Source: a virus. Taken from it: DNA of 37,342 nt. The notes beneath the pieces are model-generated. The model ran no database searches and was not told where the DNA came from. It was given only the letters and a program-made list of their open reading frames with translations. The position numbers and the translations under genes were made by a program. Where the stretch lies: positions 1-37,342 of the IMG/VR virus record IMGVR_UViG_3300009158_000009; one strand, given 5' to 3'. Shown piece by piece: positions 29,855-37,342 of this stretch (its first letter is position 1; every line of letters begins with the position of its first letter).

Positions 29855-31180
29855 TCAGAGGCCGAAGTTGTCGATGACGATGTTAGCGCCAGGGTTGTTG
29901 CAGATGAACTGGCCGTAGTGACCGAAGCGGACTTCGTACTGGTCATTGTTCGACACGCGGAGGTAGTCGTTGTTATCCCAATCGAGCATCTGAGGTGCTG
30001 GGCCGAGGGTCGCAAGTTCCCAGCTGGCAAGATTCAGCATCATGGCCTTGTTGCGTGGGCAAAAAGGAGCCGAGATGATCTTGACTGGGCCTTGCATTCC
30101 GTCGTACTCGACAGCCTTGAACGACACGCCAGCGACGTTGCTCTGGACGCGGTCATAGCGGATGTCAACGCCAAGAGCCTTCTTGAGGTTCTGCAGGTCG
30201 AGGGGGTTCACGAAGATGTGGTCCGGGTGCCCAACGCCCTGAATGGCGACTTGGCCTTCGGCTTCCATGAGAGCTTCGTTGAGCGGGAGGCCCGCTGCGT
30301 TGAGGTGCTGGCCGGCAAGACGGACTGGGTCCACCGAGCGGTCAAGGCCCCAATACGTGGCCGAAGTGACCGTGGCGGGAACCCATGCCTGAACGCCGCA
30401 AACGACGCCAGCGCCAGCGCCAGAAGTCACAGATGCCGAGCCGCCGACCGCAGTCGAAAGCTGGAAGTCGCCAGCGCGCGAGATAACGTCAGTCGCAACA
30501 GGCGCAGAGCCGGAGAACGTTGGGTTGGTCGTCGCTGCTCCGCCGCCAGTTGGGATCGAAACGATGGTCACAGTGCCGGCCTTACGGTCGATGGCCTGGA
30601 CATAGAGGTACTGGCCCGTCACGGTGCGCTCAACGCCAGCCGTCGAGAAGATTTGGACTTGCATCCCGAGGTTGAAGTAAACCGCGTTCGCCGTGGTCGC
30701 GAGGGTGATGGTGCCAGCCGAATAGCCGCCGGTCGCGACCGAACCGCGCACGCCCGTACCGTCGCCGAAAAGCTGGAACTCCAAGTCCGCCATCTCGTTC
30801 TTCGAGATTCCGTCCGTCTCCTGGTTCCAGAGGTCCACGAGAGCGCCAGCCGAACGAACGGCAGCTTTCATCGTTTCGCCGTCCATACGGAGAATGCCGT
30901 AGTGGCGGGTACGGTAGACCTGGAAGCGGTTGTAGCTACCGCCACCGCCGCGAAGACCGTACTGGGCGATGCCCTGGGCAACACCAAACACCGAAGACGA
31001 GCCCTGCGGACGCTCGTTCTGGAGAGCCACAACGCGGAAGTCGCCGTCAAAGTTCGTCGTCTTTTTAACGAGCGAAAGGAACGGGAAGTCCTTGTACATT
31101 GCCTGGGGGATCGCTCCGTCAGGGTACTTGGTCTTGAGGATAGCTTGAACTGCGCCGTACGTTGGATTTGAGTATGCCAT
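29855..31180 (-). CDS. Major capsid protein
   Basis: This 441-residue protein starts at ATG 31180 with AAGGT about ten bases upstream. Its place directly after the scaffold gene, its length and its composition fit a HK97-fold capsid protein. The start (AVQAILKTKYPDGAIPQAMY, then DFPFLSLVKK) and later blocks (HPDHIFVNPLDLQNLKKALG and GPVKIISAPFCPRNKAMMLN) match podovirus capsid proteins that I have seen described only as such. A glycine/threonine-rich insertion at about 140-260 could be a surface domain. Confidence 0.8.
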   Translation of the reverse strand: MAYSNPTYGAVQAILKTKYPDGAIPQAMYKDFPFLSLVKKTTNFDGDFRVVALQNERPQGSSSVFGVAQGIAQYGLRGGGGSYNRFQVYRTRHYGILRMDGETMKAAVRSAGALVDLWNQETDGISKNEMADLEFQLFGDGTGVRGSVATGGYSAGTITLATTANAVYFNLGMQVQIFSTAGVERTVTGQYLYVQAIDRKAGTVTIVSIPTGGGAATTNPTFSGSAPVATDVISRAGDFQLSTAVGGSASVTSGAGAGVVCGVQAWVPATVTSATYWGLDRSVDPVRLAGQHLNAAGLPLNEALMEAEGQVAIQGVGHPDHIFVNPLDLQNLKKALGVDIRYDRVQSNVAGVSFKAVEYDGMQGPVKIISAPFCPRNKAMMLNLASWELATLGPAPQMLDWDNNDYLRVSNNDQYEVRFGHYGQFICNNPGANIVIDNFGL

Positions 31181-31196
31181 TTGAGATTACCTTCTT

Positions 31197-32168
31197 TCAG
31201 TTAGATGCGGAGGGCTGACGAGCCTTTTTCGCTGCGGCGAGAAGAACCTCTCTCTGTTCTTCAGCAGAGAGCTGCCCAAAAGGCTTGCCAGACGTCCGCG
31301 TCTCGCTGGAAGCCTTCGTGCTGAGTGACTTCGCCACTGGCTTTTTTGCCGTTGTTGGCTCTGCCGCCCCACCACCAAGACGCGCGACACGCGCCTTGTA
31401 CTTTTCCTCAAGGTATTTGATTACCTTGGAGTCTTCTGGAGGAACCCCGTGCTGACGCTCGTGCGTCTGAGCCACGCTGATTGCCTCGCGCCACAGCGCG
31501 TCTCGGTCGTCATAAAACATTGAGTAAAGCGTCGGGAACTTTGACTTATCGACTTGCGACAAGAACTCCGTTCGAGCTTGCTGCATCTGGGCGCGTTGCG
31601 TTTGCGTCTCCTGCTGACGCAGGGACTCTTCGCGCTCTTTCTTGAGGGACTGAATCTCTTGCTTCAGTTCGTCAAACCCATCGGCAAACCGGGAGTCTTC
31701 CCCGTTACCCTCGCGAATGCCCGCGTCGATGAGGTCTTGGAAGCTGAACCCGTATTCCTGAAACGTCTTTGCTGGAGCGCGACGAAGCTTCTTAAAAAGC
31801 TCGTTGACCATCTGCTGCTTCGACTGCTCGATAGCCTGTCCAGCTTTCTCAAGCTGAGCCTCAAGAGCTGTCACGCGCTGCTCAGCCTTGCGAACCTTGC
31901 GCTCTGCGCTTGAACGCACGGCAAGAATCTCATCAACGAGGTCTGCCGGTGCGGGCGCGTCTTCGTCGCTGGCTTCTGCGCCGGCTTCGGCTTCGACACT
32001 GTCGTCGCCGTCATCGGCGCTGTTCGCAGACGATGGCTCGCCAGGGCTCGCAGAGGCCGTCTCCGCGACTTCCGGAGAAGCTTCGCCCCCGTCGTCGCCG
32101 TCAGGCGGCGCAGACTCTTTAAGGGCGGTGTCAGCGGCAGCAATAAGCTTGCTTGTCAGTTCATCCAT
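31197..32168 (-). CDS. Capsid scaffold protein
   Basis: This 323-residue protein starts at ATG 32168 with GGAGG nine bases upstream, overlapping the portal gene end by 8 bases. The first 75 residues are acidic and disordered (many Glu, Asp, Ser and Ala). Residues about 80-125 and 165-205 are coiled coil (RKAEQRVTALEAQLEKAGQA, then QEIQSLKKEREESLRQQ). The C-terminus is basic (TTAKKPVAKSLSTKASSETR), as expected for scaffold binding to capsid. No protease motif is seen. Confidence 0.75.
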   Translation of the reverse strand: MDELTSKLIAAADTALKESAPPDGDDGGEASPEVAETASASPGEPSSANSADDGDDSVEAEAGAEASDEDAPAPADLVDEILAVRSSAERKVRKAEQRVTALEAQLEKAGQAIEQSKQQMVNELFKKLRRAPAKTFQEYGFSFQDLIDAGIREGNGEDSRFADGFDELKQEIQSLKKEREESLRQQETQTQRAQMQQARTEFLSQVDKSKFPTLYSMFYDDRDALWREAISVAQTHERQHGVPPEDSKVIKYLEEKYKARVARLGGGAAEPTTAKKPVAKSLSTKASSETRTSGKPFGQLSAEEQREVLLAAAKKARQPSASN

Positions 32169-34050
32169 TTGCGGTTTCCTCCGGTGGTGCAGCAGGGGGG
32201 GCTCCCTGCGGTGCTTCTTGTGGCGGCGGCTGGGCGGCTTCGGCTTGCGCCTGCTGCTCTGCCTGCGCTGCCGTCAGCAGCTGCTCAATCTTGGTCAAGT
32301 ACTCGTCGAGGGCCTGGACCTTTTCGTCAGGAATTCCGTCGATGCGGGCCTTGAGGTAGTGCTTCCGGGTCCGGTCGTAGGCCAGCGGCAGGTTCATGCG
32401 ACGGTCAGGGTCCGGGTAATCCTTGCCGCGCAGGATGAGCGAGACGGTCTTATCGACCATGTCGATGTCTGCGGTCTCAAGGTCGCGCTCTTCTTCCGCG
32501 TCCGGGAGGTTGAGCATCCGCGCAACGACGCCACGGTCGGTAATGACCTTGCGGTCTACCAGCTCTAGCACCTCAGCAAAGAGTGCCGCTTTTGTCTGAG
32601 AGAGTGCGGAGATTGGCTCGCATCGGAGGGCGTACTCTTTGCGGTCCATCTGGATGTCAGACCAGTTGATACGCTCAAGCGACCCTTGGCCTGGAGCCAG
32701 AATCTCTACTTGCTGCCCAGCTTCAGCCGCCTCTTCGCACGCATCGACGATGAGCCAGCCGATGTCCACGTGGAACTGCTGAACGGACTCATGGGCTACG
32801 CGGAATCGCGCATCTTCCATGTCGTCATAGACAGTGAGGGCTCGCCCCGAAGCTTGGCGCAAGCCAGCCGGAAGCGTGGACTGTGCAGCCATCTCTGAAA
32901 TACCGAGGTACTTCAGCATGTTGGTCGCGATCATGTCCTTGTAGGCGTACGTGTCCGGGTGAACCGGCTGCGGGTTAAACGTCCTCGGCTCAGCGCCGGA
33001 GTACTCGATGAACGTCCCGATATCGTTGTCGATGTGCGTCTTGCCGAGCGTGCCGGCTTGAACCATGATGTGGCTTCCGCCCATCAGGTTATGCGCCATC
33101 TGAATCTTCTCGCTGAGCCGGTCGTACTCGTCTTGAGCCGACGCAAGCTCAAGGGCCATAGAAGGCCCGAACACGCCAGAGAGCGTAGCGTTAAGCTTGA
33201 GGAACCCGAGCCCCGCGTTCTTGTGGCGCGTCCACGGCAACGCCTGAAGCGTGCCTGAGTTCGTGCCGCCGTTCACGGACACGACTCGAAGGCCATCGTC
33301 CGCGTCTGGGCCTGACGCAAGGTGCGTGGCCTCGTAGACGAGAATCTGGTCCGAGTGACGGGTAACATTCAGGTAGACGGAATCGTCGTCCTGTGGCCGT
33401 GGAGCGGCGAGAATAGACGCACGGCGCTCTTCGAGGGTGCCGAAGAGTGACTCGTCGTCGCTGTCTTCCTCGCGGCAGAACATCTCCAGGACAACGGAGC
33501 GGTCCATGTAGCAACGATGGTAGAGGCATCGTGGCGTGCCGTAACGCGATTCGACCTCGCTGATGAGCAGGTCAAAAATAGGAATGCGCTCGATGACCGG
33601 CTGGCCGTCTTGAACGTAGACCTTTACCGCCGCCGTGCCGAAGACGAGAACGTCGAGGATAAGCTGCGGATAAATCTTGGCGTAGCTGTTGGCAGTGAAC
33701 GTCCCAGCCAGGAACTTGTCAAGCTGCTGGGCACGGAAGCGACGAAGGAAGTCTGCGCCGACAGTCTGCGCGCTTGGGAGCGGCATCTGCCGGCACAGCT
33801 TCGCTTGCATCGTGTGGATAGCGTTGCGTGCGACGTTGAAATTGACGCGCTCATCCCAAATATTCTTAACCGGCATTCCGAACATCTTCAGGTCGGTGCC
33901 GTATACCTGGGCGGCTCGCTGCCACATCTGGCGGCGGTACGATGACTCGTTTCGGATGTCATTGACCGCACCGATGACTGCGCCTCCGGGGTTCTCATCT
34001 TGCTGATAGAGAAGCCACCACGCTTCAGTCGTGTCGGAAATACTCGCCAT
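32161..34050 (-). CDS. Portal protein
   Basis: This 629-residue protein starts at ATG 34050; a TTG at 34059 would add three residues. It has the typical portal pattern of a helical stem and wing: NESSYRRQMWQRAAQVYGTD, then FRAQQLDKFLAGTF, then LILDVLVFGTAAVKVYVQDG, and the crown region ELASAQDEYDRLSEKIQMAH. It ends in a Gln/Pro/Ala-rich tail. It follows the large terminase and precedes scaffold and capsid genes, the usual order. It forms the ring through which DNA is packaged and ejected. Confidence 0.85.
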   Translation of the reverse strand: MASISDTTEAWWLLYQQDENPGGAVIGAVNDIRNESSYRRQMWQRAAQVYGTDLKMFGMPVKNIWDERVNFNVARNAIHTMQAKLCRQMPLPSAQTVGADFLRRFRAQQLDKFLAGTFTANSYAKIYPQLILDVLVFGTAAVKVYVQDGQPVIERIPIFDLLISEVESRYGTPRCLYHRCYMDRSVVLEMFCREEDSDDESLFGTLEERRASILAAPRPQDDDSVYLNVTRHSDQILVYEATHLASGPDADDGLRVVSVNGGTNSGTLQALPWTRHKNAGLGFLKLNATLSGVFGPSMALELASAQDEYDRLSEKIQMAHNLMGGSHIMVQAGTLGKTHIDNDIGTFIEYSGAEPRTFNPQPVHPDTYAYKDMIATNMLKYLGISEMAAQSTLPAGLRQASGRALTVYDDMEDARFRVAHESVQQFHVDIGWLIVDACEEAAEAGQQVEILAPGQGSLERINWSDIQMDRKEYALRCEPISALSQTKAALFAEVLELVDRKVITDRGVVARMLNLPDAEEERDLETADIDMVDKTVSLILRGKDYPDPDRRMNLPLAYDRTRKHYLKARIDGIPDEKVQALDEYLTKIEQLLTAAQAEQQAQAEAAQPPPQEAPQGAPPAAPPEETANG

Positions 34051-34082
34051 ATGCGCCAAGTATCCATAACCGTCGCCCTACT

Positions 34083-35729
34083 TCAAGAGCGGAAGCGTAG
34101 ATACTTGGATTCGCGTTCATTTTTCTTGCGTATCTTCTTTTCTAATGGGTGCCATATTTCTTTCTCTTCTTTGCTCAGCCCTTGGTATCCGTCCTCGAAC
34201 TCGTTCTGCTGCGGGCTTTCTTCAAGCTCGTGCCACCTCGTCAAAGCCATGCAGATAGCCGGAGCATAGTCGGCGTGGCGACCGTCGCCAGACTTGGCGA
34301 GGTCGATGCTGATGCCCGATTGCGTGTACCGACGAATGACGCGTTGAAGGTCTTGGCGGACGAACGAGTCAGGAGGAAGCTCCACGTCGCCAATCTCGAA
34401 CATCGTGCGGAGCGTCAGGTATCGTTTGGTGCGCTCCGTCGAGGTCCATGCGTGAGGCACGAGCACGAGCCCGACTTGGTTAGCCAAGTCACGCAGCGCG
34501 TCACCCATGTACTGGTCGCTATCCAGTATCGTGACCCTATATGCTTTCAGTATGTGTGCAATCTCTTGCAGCACGAGTGCAGGACGCAAGGGATTTACTG
34601 GGCTTCCGGTCCACTGGCGAGCCAAGCAGATGACCTTCTTCTTCCTGCCTGAGCCAGTAGCCACGACGAGGGTGAAGCTGTTGCCTCGGGTTGCCGGGTC
34701 GATGGCTGCGGTGTACGTCACTCCGGGCTGAGGTGCGGAAGCAATTGGGGCTTCCCTCGTGGCACCTTCGATCATGCTTGTCGTGAAGAGAGCCTCTTCA
34801 GGGTCGGCGAACTCTGCCTCAATGTCGGTGCGATAGATGCGAGGGTCGCGCTTGGCAATCTCCAGCTTCTCTGGCGTCCAGATGATGGGAGCCATGTCGT
34901 AGGCTGGAGCTTTGACGACGACGCAGTCTCGACTTGGACGCCCCCATCGTTCTTTGACAAGGTCGTAGAGGAACCCCATCGGAGCCCACGGCGACGAGAT
35001 GTAGACGAGCTGCGCTCCTGGCAGGATGCGGAGCAAGACGGCGTCGCGCAGGTCGTTGACGGAGACGGCTGCATCGTCCGAACCCCATCGGGCGACTTCG
35101 TCGAGGATGACGCCAGCAGACCAGCGGGCTACGAGGGACGTACCGGCCTTGCTAGATGCGACGACTTTGATCTCTACGGGCCTTCCTGAAGGGTGCCGCA
35201 TCATCAGGGTGTCAGCTGTCGGGGTCTCAAGAACGAGCTTTGACAGGAGCGGAGACGCCATCGTGCGGCCTACGATGTGGCCGTAGACCACGTCCGCGAG
35301 GTCTTTCGAGAGAGAGACGATGGAGATACGCGGAATCTCTCCAGGGCCTAGCCTTGAGAGGTCCGCACGCTGCGACCAATGGACCGCAAGCGCCGCAGCA
35401 GATAGGCTCTTCGCGGTACGGATGCCCGAGACAATCGCGAACTCAGACGGCTTCGTCGCTTCTGGAACCACGCCACCGAACGCGCGGAGTACGACCGGGT
35501 CATCCGCAAGGTCGCCAAGAGGACGACCATCGGCAACGCGAGCAATTGCTCGTTGAAGCGGACTAGCAGTGGTGAGAGCAAAACCAAGAGGAGAGGTGAG
35601 CAAACCCTCGAAGTGAACAAGGCTTTTCTCCTCTAGGTTCTGCTTAACCCTGGCTTCGAACGCGCTTAGAATGTCAGCTGATGGGGAGTTTACGCGGGCG
35701 TCCACGGCGACGGATGATGGCTTCTTCAA
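34083..35729 (-). CDS. terL: Terminase large subunit
   Basis: This 548-residue protein starts at TTG 35729, with GGAG seven bases upstream; GTG 35705 is an alternative. The ATPase part has a variant Walker A SGIRTAKS (101-108), Walker B VILDE (207-211) and the SSP coupling motif (245-247). The nuclease part has Asp344 (AAIDPATRG), Asp403 (LDSDQ) and Asp487 (HADYAP), consistent with the RNase H-like cleavage centre. It powers DNA packaging through the portal and cuts the concatemer. It overlaps the end of the upstream gene by 56 bases. Confidence 0.9.
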   Translation of the reverse strand: MKKPSSVAVDARVNSPSADILSAFEARVKQNLEEKSLVHFEGLLTSPLGFALTTASPLQRAIARVADGRPLGDLADDPVVLRAFGGVVPEATKPSEFAIVSGIRTAKSLSAAALAVHWSQRADLSRLGPGEIPRISIVSLSKDLADVVYGHIVGRTMASPLLSKLVLETPTADTLMMRHPSGRPVEIKVVASSKAGTSLVARWSAGVILDEVARWGSDDAAVSVNDLRDAVLLRILPGAQLVYISSPWAPMGFLYDLVKERWGRPSRDCVVVKAPAYDMAPIIWTPEKLEIAKRDPRIYRTDIEAEFADPEEALFTTSMIEGATREAPIASAPQPGVTYTAAIDPATRGNSFTLVVATGSGRKKKVICLARQWTGSPVNPLRPALVLQEIAHILKAYRVTILDSDQYMGDALRDLANQVGLVLVPHAWTSTERTKRYLTLRTMFEIGDVELPPDSFVRQDLQRVIRRYTQSGISIDLAKSGDGRHADYAPAICMALTRWHELEESPQQNEFEDGYQGLSKEEKEIWHPLEKKIRKKNERESKYLRFRS

Positions 35730-35952
35730 CGGCAGGCTCCTCGACAGGTGGGGCGGCTTCCGTCACGACTACGGGCAGGCTGAGCAGTTCGACGACGTTA
35801 TCTACTGGGACGAGGACGCCTCCGGATCGGACGAATCCTTCGTGGTAGTAGAGGTCGGCGTGCTTTGGCCGGTAGAAGGTAGTGGTGATTCGACTCTCTT
35901 CGGATGGGTCGGAGACACCACGAAGGAACACGGCACGTTGCAGTTGGAGCAT
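35674..35952 (-). CDS. Small protein with AT-hook-like tail, upstream of terL
   Basis: This 92-residue protein starts at ATG 35952 with AAGG about nine bases upstream. Its middle (RITTTFYRPKHADLYYHEGF) looks like a genuine folded domain and it ends with RRRGRPRKLPIS, an AT-hook-like DNA-binding motif. Its frame overlaps the preceding gene for 151 bases and terL for 56. It could be a terminase partner, or the C-terminal half of a protein made by -1 frameshift from the preceding gene. Confidence 0.6.
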   Translation of the reverse strand: MLQLQRAVFLRGVSDPSEESRITTTFYRPKHADLYYHEGFVRSGGVLVPVDNVVELLSLPVVVTEAAPPVEEPAVEEAIIRRRGRPRKLPIS

Positions 35953-36185
35953 TTGTGAGCCTTTGGCCTGATGACTGGGAATAGAGCTTCGATGAACTCG
36001 ATGCTCATGGACTGGGTGTGCTTGTAGTCTGGCGAGACGAACTTGATGTCTTTGGCGAACGAATGGATTGACCATCCGGTCATGGCTGCGACAGGTTCTG
36101 CGTACCGTCGCCAGCCGTCGCAGTAGGCTTTGGCGGTGGTGACGAAGTTCCCGCCGGGGATGCGGCGCTTGATGGAGTCACTCAT
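35802..36185 (-). CDS. Small protein with cysteine cluster, possibly continued by frameshift
   Basis: This 127-residue protein starts at ATG 36185, overlapping the upstream stop by 8 bases; the ribosome site is poor. Residues 1-80 look real (RRIPGGNFVTTAKAYCDGWRR, then GWSIHSFAKDIKFVSPDYK). After HKCSNCNVPCSF (C-x2-C-x3-C) the sequence becomes Ser, Thr and Pro-rich and looks out of frame, while the -1 frame reads as a convincing protein. Function is unknown. Confidence 0.55.
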   Translation of the reverse strand: MSDSIKRRIPGGNFVTTAKAYCDGWRRYAEPVAAMTGWSIHSFAKDIKFVSPDYKHTQSMSIEFIEALFPVIRPKAHKCSNCNVPCSFVVSPTHPKRVESPLPSTGQSTPTSTTTKDSSDPEASSSQ

Positions 36186-36405
36186 GGGGCGGGGCCTTGG
36201 TGCGGCATGATAGGCAGGCAACGAATCGGTAGTTGATTTCGTTTTCGAATCTGCGTGCGAACTCACCGCACGAGCATTGAACGAGCCAGCGTCTGGACGA
36301 AGCGGAGCCCATGTCTTCGAGGAGCTTCAGGAGGGTCCACTCGTAGTGCTTGTAACCTGGGTACTTGCGGCTGACCGTCTTGAACCGCCTTGGGATTTGG
36401 TTCAT
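36178..36405 (-). CDS. Small zinc-ribbon-like protein
   Basis: This 75-residue protein starts at ATG 36405, three bases after the preceding gene. It has a basic N-terminus and cysteines in VQCSCGEF and VACLSCRTK, spaced as a zinc ribbon. No family is recognised. It is one of several small cysteine-pair proteins in this part of the leftward operon. Confidence 0.6.
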   Translation of the reverse strand: MNQIPRRFKTVSRKYPGYKHYEWTLLKLLEDMGSASSRRWLVQCSCGEFARRFENEINYRFVACLSCRTKAPPHE

Positions 36406-36408
36406 GGT

Positions 36409-36597
36409 CTATTCATCGCGTGCTGCGTAGATGCGCAGCAGAAAGCTGTTGAGCTTACCGTGGCATGTGATGCAGGTAATCAGGTCGAGCCTCGAAGCGG
36501 TCCTGACGCCGACTAGAATCATGCCGTCTTGCGGATCAAGTTCGAGCCGGCATATCGGCCCGTCCTCTCCGTTGCCTAGCGCACCATGGTAGATCAT
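36409..36597 (-). CDS. Small protein with CxxC motif, unknown function
   Basis: This 62-residue protein starts at ATG 36597 with AAAGGAG seven bases upstream, overlapping the previous stop as ATGA. It is beta-like (ICRLELDPQDGMILVGVRT) with a single ITCITCHGK motif near residues 41-49 and a basic end. A much longer same-frame reading exists but runs antisense to the known domain order of the neighbouring gene and is rejected. Confidence 0.65.
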   Translation of the reverse strand: MIYHGALGNGEDGPICRLELDPQDGMILVGVRTASRLDLITCITCHGKLNSFLLRIYAARDE

Positions 36598-37055
36598 GGT
36601 TTCTCCTTTGCGGCTGCGAGCTGCGCACGGGCCTCGTCTCGCTCCGCTCGAACTCTCAACAGCTCCTCTGCGAGCTTCCTGCGATCCGCGCAACAGTGGC
36701 GGTGTCCGTCGCAGGGTGCGCCGGTGTCGTGGGCTGCAAGCTGCGCGCGTGCCTCGTCGCGCTCGCGGGTCATCTGCTCTAGCCGCTCCTCGGCGGTGAG
36801 GGCGCGCTCTTCCAGCTTGCGCACTCGCGCGATGAGCGCGGGAACGTCGGTGCGGGCGCTCGCGATGAACTCCGAGTCTCCCTGGTTTGCGCTGGCAACA
36901 GCGAAGACGCACATCGTTTGCCCGCTGTACGGCGGCGCGACCTCTCCCACTATGTCCGTCGATGGGTCGGCGATGTAGCGACGGTCCCCGTACGAGAAGC
37001 CCCATGGGCCTTTGGTAGCCGCGTTGGCGCGGCGCTCGATTCTGTCAAGGTTCAT
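36594..37055 (-). CDS. Ead/Ea22-like protein with coiled-coil repeats
   Basis: This 153-residue protein starts at ATG 37055 with GGGAG ten bases upstream. Residues 1-70 resemble Ea22/Ead-type phage proteins of unknown function (LDRIERRANAATKGPWGFS, then DSEFIASARTDVPALIARV). After it comes the local coiled-coil repeat twice (ALTAEERLEQMTRERDEARAQ and RVRAERDEARAQLAAAK) around a CDGHRHCCADRRK cysteine/histidine loop. The first repeat is nearly identical to one in the gene at 173-604. Confidence 0.7.
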   Translation of the reverse strand: MNLDRIERRANAATKGPWGFSYGDRRYIADPSTDIVGEVAPPYSGQTMCVFAVASANQGDSEFIASARTDVPALIARVRKLEERALTAEERLEQMTRERDEARAQLAAHDTGAPCDGHRHCCADRRKLAEELLRVRAERDEARAQLAAAKEKP

Positions 37056-37342
37056 CGGGGCTCCCACCCGCCACAGGCGGGAATTGCTTGTGATCTGGGA
37101 TCGTCAAGCGCCGGATCTCGTCTGCGCGCTCGAAGCCCAGCGCTTTTTTCGCCCATTCCGCGATTGCCTCGCGCGCGTAGTAGCCGCCGGCTACGTAGGC
37201 GACGTGGCGGATCTCTCCTCGCTCTAGCTGCGTGATGAACACCTTGGGGGCGAGTTCTGCAAGCCGCGAGCGAGCTTCGTCGCGCTCGCGCGTGGCTGCG
37301 TTGAGCGAGTCGGTGAGCTGGAGAATGTGGCAGTTCGCCTCA
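37045..37342 (-). CDS. Small coiled-coil protein, C-terminal part (gene crosses the circular junction)
   Basis: This is the C-terminal half of the 116-residue gene starting at 176 on the circle; the reading frame is open to the right edge. It includes the domain IRHVAYVAGGYYAREAIAEWA and a Pro-rich end. TGA is at 37045-37047, and it overlaps the Ead-like gene start by 11 bases. A GTG at 37242 inside the frame is not the true start. Confidence 0.8.
   Translation of the reverse strand, partial: EANCHILQLTDSLNAATRERDEARSRLAELAPKVFITQLERGEIRHVAYVAGGYYAREAIAEWAKKALGFERADEIRRLTIPDHKQFPPVAGGSPDEP
37220..37342. repeat. Terminal direct repeat, right copy (circular junction)
   Basis: This is the second copy of the 123-base end repeat, identical to bases 1-123. 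Removing one copy leaves 37,219 unique bases. The length could simply be an assembly overlap of a circular contig. Confidence 0.95.

Noticed and set aside
29918-31171. A 417-residue reading frame antisense to the capsid gene
   Set aside because: It is an antisense shadow of a GC-rich gene; composition is Arg/His/Val-biased and no start signal is seen.
36598-37005. Extension of the small CxxC gene to 198 residues on the - strand
   Set aside because: The added part lies in a second frame over the well-supported Ead-like gene and is Arg/His-rich shadow sequence.

Overview
The window looks like the complete genome of a tailed double-stranded DNA phage, most likely podovirus-like. Bases 1-123 are identical to 37220-37342, and one gene reads in frame across the junction, so the map is circular (or circularly permuted) with about 37,219 unique bases. 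The DNA is GC-rich and most genes have Shine-Dalgarno sites, so the host is a GC-rich bacterium that I cannot name. I saw no integrase, repressor, tRNA, RNA polymerase or DNA polymerase, so the phage probably relies on the host for transcription and replication enzymes and may be strictly lytic.

Layout: a roughly 940-base gene-free control region (1332-2275) separates two divergent transcription units. The rightward unit (2276-11654, + strand) is early and replicative. It begins with a run of small genes of unknown function, several preceded by the same short hairpin plus Shine-Dalgarno element, and includes a sliding-clamp-like gene that appears frameshifted. Next come a recombination pair (Rad52-like annealing protein and Cas4/AddB-like Fe-S exonuclease) with an SSB-like partner. 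A replication pair follows: an initiator-like protein with a 10-bp repeat array inside its gene, and a DnaC-like ATPase loader. The unit ends with a small terminase-like protein, a RusA-type resolvase and a double zinc-motif protein.

The leftward unit (- strand) starts at 1331, runs through the circular junction and continues from 37219 down to 11602. Its first genes are small coiled-coil and zinc-motif proteins that share a TRERDEAR-type repeat. Then come large terminase, portal, scaffold, major capsid protein, a decoration-like protein, adaptor, a 1699-residue tail protein and three large internal or ejection proteins. A small beta-rich protein and a tail fibre follow, and the unit ends with a lysis cassette (two small membrane proteins, a lipoprotein, a glucosaminidase-type endolysin) and a 45-residue basic protein. 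Most neighbouring genes overlap as ATGA, GTGA or TGATG, indicating strong translational coupling.

The most unusual signals are: (1) six copies of a GCGCC-loop-GGCGC hairpin placed directly on the ribosome binding sites of early genes, two of them inside a 75-bp repeat that can fold into a three-way junction and in which every difference between copies is in a loop or linker; (2) the 10-bp direct-repeat array inside the initiator gene, out of phase with codons and so likely a DNA element such as an origin; (3) the split clamp-like gene with an in-frame GGGGGGG slippery heptamer.
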